A DNA stretch of 64,000 nucleotides from CADEED01 sp039931065 (GTDB taxonomy: Bacteria; Pseudomonadota; Gammaproteobacteria; Steroidobacterales; Steroidobacteraceae), in assembly GCA_039931065.1 (NCBI GenBank), contig JBDTSP010000003.1:267151-331150 (forward strand), in the 5' to 3' direction. This document shows, in pieces, positions 1 to 6,904 of this stretch (position 1 is the stretch's first letter; every line of letters starts with the position of its first letter). The position numbers and the translations under genes were made by a program. The notes under the pieces are model-generated. The model saw only the letters and a program-made list of their open reading frames with translations. It had not been told where the DNA came from and made no database searches.

Positions 1-1
1 G

Positions 2-499
2 CAGTTTCAGGCCGTGGTCGCCGACCCACTGGTGTTCGAGCAGGAGTTTTCGTATCGCGAGCGCGCATCGCAGCTCGGCATGCCCGACGCGCCCACGCTC
101 GAGATGATGCAGCTGGTGAGCGGCTACACCGCGTCGATGAAAAACGTGCTGGAAGTGAATTACCGGCGCCAGACCCGGCCGCTCGAGTTCATGGACACCG
201 CGGCCGAGATCCTCGCGACCGAGTTCCAGTCGTCGAGCGATCCGGTAAGGGTCGACATGTACGCATGGATCTGCCGGCTGCTGACCATGCACGGCGGCCA
301 GCGTTACGCCGCGATCCTGAAAGAGGTGGCGGACAAGACCGACGATCCCAAGCTCGGCCGATTCGCGCGGCTTCCGATCGAACCGACCAGCGAGGTTCCG
401 GCGCAGCCCTACGCGCCGGGCACGATCTCGCTCGCGTCGCAACGCGTGAAGTACCCGGTGTTGTATCCGCAGTCGACTTTTCAGGCCGGCAGGCTCTGA
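2..499 (+). CDS. Hypothetical protein, 3' part only
   Basis: An open frame runs in from the left edge and stops at 499, so only the C-terminal ~165 residues are visible. The GTG at 14 is an internal possible start, but the frame is open to the edge, so the gene most likely begins outside the window. The visible part is soluble and mixed alpha-helical in character, with no membrane segment or cysteine pattern. It has a proline-rich stretch near residues 125-140 and ends in an aromatic/proline tail. I do not recognise the family. The next gene starts about 130 bases downstream and has its own operator, so the two are probably separate transcription units. Confidence 0.6.
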   Translation, partial: QFQAVVADPLVFEQEFSYRERASQLGMPDAPTLEMMQLVSGYTASMKNVLEVNYRRQTRPLEFMDTAAEILATEFQSSSDPVRVDMYAWICRLLTMHGGQRYAAILKEVADKTDDPKLGRFARLPIEPTSEVPAQPYAPGTISLASQRVKYPVLYPQSTFQAGRL

Positions 500-569
500 A
501 CGCGCATGCTCCGACGGCAATGAGCGTCGGTAGTTAGCCGGCGTAACGCCGCAAACTTTCTTTTGCATT

Positions 570-588
570 GAAGGGTTGAAACCCCTTC
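570..588. terminator. Possible hairpin between the first gene and gntR
   Basis: GAAGGGTT is followed two bases later by AACCCCTTC, an inverted repeat with one bulged base. No T-run follows on either strand, so an intrinsic terminator is only a weak suggestion. It lies 70 bases after the upstream stop codon. Confidence 0.2.
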
Positions 589-606
589 CTTTGCGAACGG
601 AACTGA

Positions 607-621
607 GTATACACTGTATAC
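607..621. promoter_or_regulatory. Perfect palindromic operator before the GntR gene
   Basis: GTATACA-C-TGTATAC is a perfect 7-1-7 inverted repeat ending five bases before the ATG at 627. GntR-family regulators bind short palindromes of this kind and YtrA-type members usually control their own operon, so this is the likely autoregulatory site. The TATACA words inside it resemble a -10 element, so repressor binding would block the promoter. No convincing -35 was found. Confidence 0.6.
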
Positions 622-626
622 ACAGT

Positions 627-1016
627 ATGTACAGCGGCCTAAACATCTCCCAGACCGACGCCCGCCCCATGTATCTGCAGATCATGGAGCAGATCCGGCA
701 GCGCATCGCGGCCGGGGATTGGGCGGCCGGGCGGGAATTACCCTCGATCCGGGTACTGGCCGCCGACCTGCGGGTCAGCGTCATCACCATCAAGCGGGCC
801 TACCTCGACCTCGAGAGCGAGGGGGTCATCGTGACCCGCCACGGCAAGGGGTCCTTCGTCGCGGACGTCAACGGCCTGGCCGGTGAACTGCAGGAAGAAA
901 AGCTCGACGAGCACCTGACCGCCGCCGCCGGGATCGCCACCGGCCTTGGCATGTCCGCGGACGACCTCGCGGCGCGCCTGCGCCGCGTTCACAAGACCCT
1001 GGAAAAGAAGAAATGA
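627..1016 (+). CDS. GntR family transcriptional regulator, YtrA subfamily
   Basis: A 129-residue repressor. Residues ~10-80 form the GntR winged helix-turn-helix, with PMYLQIMEQIRQRIAAGDW, LPSIRVLAADLRVS and the wing RHGKGSFV. The short ~45-residue helical tail, instead of a large ligand domain, is typical of the YtrA subfamily, whose members usually sit first in ABC transporter operons. A TTG at 576 would extend the frame, but it would put the palindrome at 607-621 inside the coding sequence. The ATG at 627 gives the family's usual length. The stop overlaps the next start by four bases (ATGA), so it is probably translationally coupled to the ABC genes it likely represses. The inducing signal cannot be read from the sequence. 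Confidence 0.85.
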   Translation: MYSGLNISQTDARPMYLQIMEQIRQRIAAGDWAAGRELPSIRVLAADLRVSVITIKRAYLDLESEGVIVTRHGKGSFVADVNGLAGELQEEKLDEHLTAAAGIATGLGMSADDLAARLRRVHKTLEKKK

Positions 1017-1903
1017 ACCCGACGAAACACCTCGAGATGCGCGGCGTACGCAAGACCTATCGCTACTTCACGCTCGACGATCTGTCGATGGACATCGAGC
1101 CGGGGCAGATCCTCGGTTTCGTGGGGCCGAACGGTGCCGGCAAGAGCACGACGATCCGACTGGCGATGGGAATGATCGCGCCGGATGCCGGCGAGGTGCG
1201 GATACTGGGTCACGACATCATCTCCGCGCAGGCCCTCGCGAAACGCGATGTTGGTTTCGTGTCGGCTGAAATGCGCCTGCTGCCGCATGCCTCGTTGGGC
1301 TGGCACATGCGCTTCGTCGCGTCCATCTACCCGGGATGGGACGGAACCTACGCGGAAAAACTCGTGAAGCGCTTCAACCTGCGCCCGGAGCAGAACGTGC
1401 GCGCGCTTTCCACCGGCGAACACGTGAAGGCGGTGTTGTTGCTGGCGCTGGCGCGCCGCCCTCGCCTGCTCATCCTCGACGAACCAACCAACGGACTCGA
1501 CCCGGTGGCCCGCCATGAAGTGCTCAGTGAATTCATGGACGTGTTGCGCGACGACAGCCGCTCGATTCTCTTCTCCTCACACAACACCGTGGACGTGGAG
1601 CGTATTTCCGATCGCATCACCTTCATCGATCGCGGCCGCATCGTCGACAGCAGCGACAAGGAGGATTTCCTCGAACGCTGGCGCCGCATCCACCTGCAAC
1701 TGTTGCCGGGCGCCACGTTGCCCGATCTGCCCAACATCGTGGGCAACGCGCGAGACGGACAGTTCGTGACGCTGACCACCAATCATTTCTCCGACGCGCA
1801 GATCGCCCAGCTCGGCGGCCAGGTGCGCGATGTCCAGCGCATGAATCTCGAGGAGATATTCGTCGCGAACGTCATGCATCACCGGGAGGCGCGCGGCCAA
1901 TGA
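1013..1903 (+). CDS. ABC transporter ATP-binding protein, YtrB-like
   Basis: A 296-residue ATPase subunit. Walker A GPNGAGKST is near residue 40, Walker B LLILDEPT near 155, the D-loop is NGLDP and the switch histidine lies in SSHN. The signature motif reads LSTGE rather than LSGGQ; YtrB-type proteins commonly deviate here, so this need not mean loss of activity. The C-terminal ~80 residues are the variable tail of this class. It should power the membrane protein encoded next, with which it overlaps by four bases. Operon position after a YtrA-type repressor suggests a stress-induced exporter, as known for antibiotic- or envelope-responsive YtrBC systems. The substrate is unknown. Confidence 0.85.
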   Translation: MNPTKHLEMRGVRKTYRYFTLDDLSMDIEPGQILGFVGPNGAGKSTTIRLAMGMIAPDAGEVRILGHDIISAQALAKRDVGFVSAEMRLLPHASLGWHMRFVASIYPGWDGTYAEKLVKRFNLRPEQNVRALSTGEHVKAVLLLALARRPRLLILDEPTNGLDPVARHEVLSEFMDVLRDDSRSILFSSHNTVDVERISDRITFIDRGRIVDSSDKEDFLERWRRIHLQLLPGATLPDLPNIVGNARDGQFVTLTTNHFSDAQIAQLGGQVRDVQRMNLEEIFVANVMHHREARGQ

Positions 1904-2571
1904 ACATCGTGGTACGTAAACTGATCGCCAAGGAACTTTACGTAAATCGCTGGCTCATCATCGGCGCGACGCTTTCCGGCGTGCTCTCGGTGCTCATCGC
2001 CGCCACTGGCAACAAGGCGGCTTTCAACATCGGCATGTTGACGTGGATCACGACCATCATCGCGTTCGGCGTGATGCTGGGCATCTACGGGGTGGCCAAC
2101 GAACGCAAGGAACACACGCTGCTGTTCGTGTTGAGCCTGCCGATCTCGACCGGCGACTACGTGCGCGCCAAGCAGATCGGACTTTCGCTGTGCTTCTTCA
2201 TGCCGTGGCTGTTTTCGAGTGCCGCGGCCGTGGCGCTGATCCTGATGCATCCGGACATCCCCGACGGCCTGCTGCCCTTCACCGTGTTGTTGTGCGTTTT
2301 CATGTTGGCCAATTTCCTGCTGGTGGTATGCGGCGCGCTGCATGCCCGCTCCGAAGCACTCGTATCGGCCGTCATCATCGTCACCAACATGGCCGTCAGC
2401 GCCTTCATGTTCACGGTGGCCGCCATCCCGGCGATCGGCTCCACCATGTTCGGACCGACACCGATCTGGAACGACACCACGTGGACGGTGCTGGCCGCCG
2501 AACTGGTGTTGCTCGCCACCGCCTTCCTCCTGCCATTTCTGTTCGCTGCCCGCAGCCGCGACTTCATCTAA
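1900..2571 (+). CDS. ABC-2 type membrane permease
   Basis: A 223-residue inner-membrane protein with about six hydrophobic segments, including LIIGATLSGVLSVLIAATG near the N-terminus, a stretch at residues ~45-65, LPFTVLLCVFMLANFLLVV mid-protein, and a C-terminal segment before RSRDFI. This layout matches ABC-2 type permeases paired with YtrB-like ATPases. It overlaps the preceding ATPase gene by four bases, so the two probably form one exporter. It is only 13 bases from the fusion gene downstream. The subfamily is uncertain because such permeases diverge strongly. Confidence 0.75.
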   Translation: MNIVVRKLIAKELYVNRWLIIGATLSGVLSVLIAATGNKAAFNIGMLTWITTIIAFGVMLGIYGVANERKEHTLLFVLSLPISTGDYVRAKQIGLSLCFFMPWLFSSAAAVALILMHPDIPDGLLPFTVLLCVFMLANFLLVVCGALHARSEALVSAVIIVTNMAVSAFMFTVAAIPAIGSTMFGPTPIWNDTTWTVLAAELVLLATAFLLPFLFAARSRDFI

Positions 2572-2584
2572 GGGACTAAAGAGA

Positions 2585-4678
2585 ATGAACCTTCCATTAC
2601 CCGAACAGCGTCTGCACGCACTCGACGCGGTCCGCGGCTTTGCGTTGTTGTTAGGCGTGGCGTTTCATGCAGCGTTGTCGTTCATGCCCGGTTGGCCGCC
2701 CGGCATCTGGGCGATGAACGACAACTCGCCCAGTCAGTTCCTGAGTGACGCGGCCTTCGTCACGCACATCTTCCGCATGTCGCTGTTCTTCTTCATCGCC
2801 GGATTCTTCGGCCGTCTGCTCTACCACAAGCTCGGCGCGCAGGCGTTCTGGGTGAATCGCGCCAAGCGCATCGCAGTGCCGCTGGTGGTGGGCTGGATCA
2901 TCCTGTTCCCGCTGATCGCCTGGGTCTGGACGGTCGGCATCACGAAGGTGCTCGGTACGGCGCCCACCATGCCCGAGATGCCGAAGACCGCGGGTGCATT
3001 CCCGCTCACGCACCTGTGGTTCCTTTATCAGCTGCTGCTGCTGTACGTGGCGGTCCTCGCGGCGCGCGCGCTCGTACTTCGAGTCGACAAAGGACACAAG
3101 CTGCGTGCGATGGCCGACCGGGCGATCGACGTCTCGATCGACAAGATGATCGGGGTGTTCGTGCTCGGCATTCCGCTCACGATCGTGTTGATGCAAGTGC
3201 CCATGTGGTTCTACTGGGCAGGCATCCCGACCCCCGACCAGTCACTGCTTCCACAGGCGCCGGCGACCGTCGGCTTCGCCAGCGCATTCATCGTGGGCTG
3301 GCTGGTGCAGCGCTCGAGCTCTGCGTTGGCGGCGATCGAGCGCCGCTGGCAGGAGCACCTGGTGTTCGCGGTGATCGCAACTGCGTGGCTTCTGTACGTC
3401 GTCAAGACGGTGCCGATGGCACAGCCGGGCAACACCAAGACGTTGTTTGCCTACGCATTCGGCGTCGCCGTATGGGGCTGGGTCCTGGGTCTCACCGGCG
3501 CCGCGCTCAAGTTTCTCTCCAACTACAGCCCCGTGCGCCGCTACATCGCCGACGCGTCGTACTGGATCTATCTAGCGCATTTGCCGGTGGTCGCGGCGTT
3601 CCAGGTGTGGGTGGGTCGTTGGCCGCTGCACTGGGCGGTGAAGTACCCGCTGATCGTTGCAGCGAGTTTCGCCGTGTTGTTCCTGAGTTATCACTTCGTG
3701 GTCCGCCCGTCGTTCATCGGCCAGCTGCTGAACGGCCGCAAAGTGCGCCGCGGGCGTTCGACGGCCCCGGCCGCCGCGCCGTCGGGCGAGGCGGGCAACT
3801 CCGTTGCCTCGTTGCGCGGAATCACCAAGCGATACGGGGCGGTCACCGCGCTCAATGGCATCGACCTGGATCTGCACCGCGGCGAGTTGTTAGCCGTGTT
3901 GGGGCCGAACGGCGCTGGCAAGAGCACCGCGATCGCGCTCTGGCTCGGCCTCGTAGAGGCGGATGCGGGAGAGGTCGCCCTGCTCGGCGGCTCGCCGCTG
4001 GATGCGGCACGGCGCCGCGGTCTCGGCGTGATGATGCAGGACGTGGAACTCTACAAGGAGTTGCACGTACGCGAACTTGTCGCGCTGGCATCGAGTTACT
4101 ACGGCAATCCGCTCAGCGTCGATGAGACGCTGCGCCGCGCCGGCATCATCTCGTTGGCCGACCGCCGCTACGGCAAGTTGTCGGGCGGCCAGAAGCGCCA
4201 GGCGCAATTCGCGGTAGCAATCTGCGGGCGGCCGAAGGTTTTGTTCCTGGACGAACCCACGGTGGGTCTCGACATCCAGGCACGCGAGGCGTTGTGGACA
4301 AACGTGCGCAGGCTGCTGGCGGAAGGCTGCTCCATCGTGCTCACCACGCACTATCTCGAGGAAGCCGAAGCGCTTGCGACCCGCGTCGCCGTGGTCAACA
4401 AGGGCCGCGTCATCGCCTCCGGCAGCGTCCCCGAAATGCGCGCCCTCGTTGCGCGCCGGCAGATCAGTTGCGAGACCGCGCTGACTCCCGAAGTGATCCG
4501 CACCTGGCCGGGCGTCAGCGAGGCCACGCGTGACCACGCGCGCCTGCACATCGTCGCGACGGATGCGGAGTCCATCGTGCGCCGGCTGCTCGCCACGGAC
4601 CCGACCTTGAGCCGGCTCGAAGTACGCGAAGCCGGACTTTCCGAAGCATTCAACGAACTCACCAAGGAAGCCGCATGA
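2585..4678 (+). CDS. Acyltransferase-3 membrane domain fused to an ABC ATPase
   Basis: A 697-residue two-part protein. Residues 1 to ~380 are an acyltransferase-3/OpgC-like domain with about ten membrane segments. It has the N-terminal RLHALDAVRGFALLLGVAFH motif with its conserved histidine, and RMSLFFFIAGFFGRLLYH. A polar Ala/Pro/Arg linker (residues ~380-400) leads into a complete ABC ATPase: Walker A GPNGAGKST near 440, signature LSGGQ near 531, Walker B VLFLDEPT near 553, H-loop TTHYLEEAE. The ATG at 2585 follows AAGAGA; upstream codons in this frame overlap the previous gene. The following permease overlaps by four bases and is the obvious partner of the ATPase half. By family, the first half should move acyl groups onto an envelope glycan or lipid, so modification and export may be linked. 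I see no frameshift at the junction. Confidence 0.85.
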   Translation: MNLPLPEQRLHALDAVRGFALLLGVAFHAALSFMPGWPPGIWAMNDNSPSQFLSDAAFVTHIFRMSLFFFIAGFFGRLLYHKLGAQAFWVNRAKRIAVPLVVGWIILFPLIAWVWTVGITKVLGTAPTMPEMPKTAGAFPLTHLWFLYQLLLLYVAVLAARALVLRVDKGHKLRAMADRAIDVSIDKMIGVFVLGIPLTIVLMQVPMWFYWAGIPTPDQSLLPQAPATVGFASAFIVGWLVQRSSSALAAIERRWQEHLVFAVIATAWLLYVVKTVPMAQPGNTKTLFAYAFGVAVWGWVLGLTGAALKFLSNYSPVRRYIADASYWIYLAHLPVVAAFQVWVGRWPLHWAVKYPLIVAASFAVLFLSYHFVVRPSFIGQLLNGRKVRRGRSTAPAAAPSGEAGNSVASLRGITKRYGAVTALNGIDLDLHRGELLAVLGPNGAGKSTAIALWLGLVEADAGEVALLGGSPLDAARRRGLGVMMQDVELYKELHVRELVALASSYYGNPLSVDETLRRAGIISLADRRYGKLSGGQKRQAQFAVAICGRPKVLFLDEPTVGLDIQAREALWTNVRRLLAEGCSIVLTTHYLEEAEALATRVAVVNKGRVIASGSVPEMRALVARRQISCETALTPEVIRTWPGVSEATRDHARLHIVATDAESIVRRLLATDPTLSRLEVREAGLSEAFNELTKEAA

Positions 4679-5469
4679 ACGCGCTGACCAACACCGTTAC
4701 CGAAACCTTCGTGCTTCCGCCGCGCCGCGCGGCCGGCGCCTATCTCGCCGAAGTGCGTTACGAATTCACCCGGGTACTGCGTAATCCCGCGCTGGCGTTG
4801 CCCATCATGCTCGTGCCCGCCGCGCTCTACATGCTCATCGCGGTGGCCGTCGCCGGCGAGGCCATCGACAAGGATCCGGGCCTCGGGGTCTTCCTGTTCG
4901 GCGGATTTGGAGTGCTGGCGGTGACCATGCCGGCGTTGTTCACCATCAGCGCATCGCTCGCGATGGAACGCGAGATGGGTTTGATGAAGCTCAAGCGCGC
5001 GCAACCGGCTCCCCCGGGCAGCTGGCTGGTCGCCAAGCTCGTGACCGGAGTTACGTTCAGTACGCTTGCCTACCTGCCGATGCTGGCCGTTGGCCTCGGC
5101 TTTGGAAAGCTGACGCTCGACCTGCCTCATGTCGCCGCGATGAGCGCGGTGCTGATAACGGGGTCCATCCCGTTCTGCGCGCTCGGTCTCATGATCGGAA
5201 CGCTGATATCAGGCTCCGCAGCGCCCGGATACGCCAACCTCGTCTATCTACCGGGCTGTTACCTGAGCGGGCTGTTCTTCCCGCTGCCGAAATCGATGTT
5301 CTGGCAGACGCCGATCTGGCCGCAGTTCCATGTGAACCAGCTCGCGATGCATGCCGCCGGGGTCACCAAGTTCCAGTTCATCCCGGTGCAGATGGCGGCC
5401 GCCGCGCTGGTGGGCTTCACCGTGCTGTTCAGCGCGGTCGCCATCTGGCGGCTGGCACGCAAAGGCTAA
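4675..5469 (+). CDS. ABC-2 type transporter permease
   Basis: A 264-residue ABC-2 type permease with about six membrane segments. Examples are ALPIMLVPAALYMLIAVAVA near residues 40-60, FLFGGFGVLAVTMPALFTI, a pair near residues 115-165, and the C-terminal AALVGFTVLFSAVAIWRLA. The segment PGYANLVYLPGCYLSGLFFP is typical of drug/polysaccharide-type ABC-2 exporters. Its start overlaps the stop of the acyltransferase-ATPase fusion by four bases, so the fusion's ATPase half is its likely motor. It closes the five-gene operon. Confidence 0.85.
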   Translation: MNALTNTVTETFVLPPRRAAGAYLAEVRYEFTRVLRNPALALPIMLVPAALYMLIAVAVAGEAIDKDPGLGVFLFGGFGVLAVTMPALFTISASLAMEREMGLMKLKRAQPAPPGSWLVAKLVTGVTFSTLAYLPMLAVGLGFGKLTLDLPHVAAMSAVLITGSIPFCALGLMIGTLISGSAAPGYANLVYLPGCYLSGLFFPLPKSMFWQTPIWPQFHVNQLAMHAAGVTKFQFIPVQMAAAALVGFTVLFSAVAIWRLARKG

Positions 5470-5482
5470 CTATCCTGGGATG

Positions 5483-5513
5483 CCCCGCGGCGGCGCTTGT
5501 CGCACCCGCGGGG
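5483..5513. terminator. Hairpin after the ABC operon
   Basis: CCCCGCGG and CCGCGGGG form a perfect 8-bp stem with a 15-base loop, 13 bases past the permease stop. No T-run follows, so it may be a pause or mRNA-stabilising hairpin rather than a strict intrinsic terminator. Confidence 0.45.
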
Positions 5514-5521
5514 ACTATCCT

Positions 5522-5671
5522 TTGAAATACGTCGTCGCACTCGTCGTTGCCCTGCCCGGTTTCGGGCCTGTGCATGCGCTAGAACTCTCGCCTGCCGCCT
5601 GGGGTTATCGAAACGCGCTCGCGTCCGGAACGCCGTATCCCGGCGTGACGTACATGAACGGTCGTCTCTGA
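5522..5671 (+). CDS. Possible 49-residue secreted peptide or gene remnant
   Basis: A TTG at 5522 opens a 49-codon frame whose N-terminus reads like a signal peptide: KYVVALVVALPGFGPVHA, ending in an Ala-X-Ala-like cleavage site before LELSPAAWGY. The mature part would be only ~30 residues, without cysteines. The frame has GC-rich third positions like its neighbours. It could be a small exported peptide or the 5' remnant of a larger deleted secreted protein. The lack of a strong ribosome site and the TTG start keep confidence low. Confidence 0.25.
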   Translation: MKYVVALVVALPGFGPVHALELSPAAWGYRNALASGTPYPGVTYMNGRL

Positions 5672-5721
5672 CCGCAAGGATTGCGGTAATCTCGCCTCTC
5701 CAAGCGCGGGGGACCTGAAAG

Positions 5722-6885
5722 ATGAGTGCGAAGGATCGACGCGACTTTCTGCAGCTGGCCGGGCTCACCGGAATGTTTTCGGCGATGGCACCGCAAGCGC
5801 TCGCCCAAGGTGCCTCGGGCGCTTTCACGGTCGACCCCGCCAACACTTCCAAGGCGGAGCTCAAGCCGAAACACTCCATCAAATTCGCGGCCATCGGCCT
5901 CGACCACGCGCACATCTACGGCATGATCAACGCCGTGCAGCGCGGCGGCGGCGAACTCGTTTCATTCTTCGCCACCGATCCGGCGCAGATCGCCGAGTTC
6001 CGCAAGCGCGTCGGCGACGTGAAGCTCGCCGCCAGCGAAGACGAAATTTTGGCTGACAAATCCATCCAGCTCGTGGCGGGCGCTTCGATCCCGGACCTGC
6101 GTGCGCCGCTCGGCCTGCGCGTCATGCAGGCCGGCAAGGACTACCTCTCCGACAAGCCCGGGATCACGACGCTGGCGCAACTCGCCGCGGTGCGCGCCGC
6201 GGTCAAGGCGACGCAACGCAAATTCGCCATCATGTATTCCGAGCGCCTCGAAGTGCGCTCCGCCGTCTACGCCGGCGAGCTGATTAAACAAGGCGCGATC
6301 GGCCGCGTGATCCAGACCGTGAACCTCGCGCCGCATCGCGTGAACGCGCCGAGCCGGCCCGATTGGTTCTGGGACAAGACACGTTACGGCGGCATCCTCA
6401 CCGACATCGGCTCGCACCAGGCCGATCAGTTCCTCTACTACACCGGAAGCATGCGCGCGAAAGTCGTCGCGGCGCAGACCGGCAATCTCAACTATCCGGA
6501 CAAACCGAAGTTCGAGGACTTCGGCGACATGGTGCTGAGCGGCAACGGCGGCACAGGTTACGTGCGCGTCGACTGGTTCACTCCCGATGGCCTCGATACC
6601 TGGGGCGACGGCCGTCTGTTCGTGCTCGGCACCGAGGGTTACATCGAGCTTCGCAAGTACACCAACGTCGCCTCGGGCCTCACCGGCGGCAACCACATGT
6701 ACATCGTCGACAAGAAGCAGGCGCGTTACATCGATTGCAAGGATGTGCCGCTGCCGTTCGGCCCGCAGTTCGTCACCGACATCGTCGAACGCACACAGGT
6801 GGCGCAGGACCAGGAGCAGGCTTTGTTAGCCGCGGAGCTGGTACTCAAGGCGCAGAAGATCGCGACCCGGCCCACTATCGCCTGA
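5722..6885 (+). CDS. Gfo/Idh/MocA family oxidoreductase with Tat signal
   Basis: A 387-residue protein starting with a twin-arginine signal (RRDFLQLAGLTGMFSA, cleavage near ALAQG), so it is predicted to be exported folded, presumably with its nicotinamide cofactor. Residues ~50-165 form the Rossmann domain, beginning IKFAAIGLDHAHIYGM. The C-terminal half is the Gfo/Idh/MocA alpha/beta domain, with GGILTDIGSHQADQFLYYTG containing the conserved histidine region. Family members oxidise or reduce sugars, cyclitols and their derivatives. It lies 19 bases upstream of a secreted double esterase, suggesting a shared role in periplasmic carbohydrate processing. The substrate cannot be assigned. Confidence 0.85.
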   Translation: MSAKDRRDFLQLAGLTGMFSAMAPQALAQGASGAFTVDPANTSKAELKPKHSIKFAAIGLDHAHIYGMINAVQRGGGELVSFFATDPAQIAEFRKRVGDVKLAASEDEILADKSIQLVAGASIPDLRAPLGLRVMQAGKDYLSDKPGITTLAQLAAVRAAVKATQRKFAIMYSERLEVRSAVYAGELIKQGAIGRVIQTVNLAPHRVNAPSRPDWFWDKTRYGGILTDIGSHQADQFLYYTGSMRAKVVAAQTGNLNYPDKPKFEDFGDMVLSGNGGTGYVRVDWFTPDGLDTWGDGRLFVLGTEGYIELRKYTNVASGLTGGNHMYIVDKKQARYIDCKDVPLPFGPQFVTDIVERTQVAQDQEQALLAAELVLKAQKIATRPTIA

Positions 6886-6904
6886 TTCAGGACATCCCAA
6901 ACGC

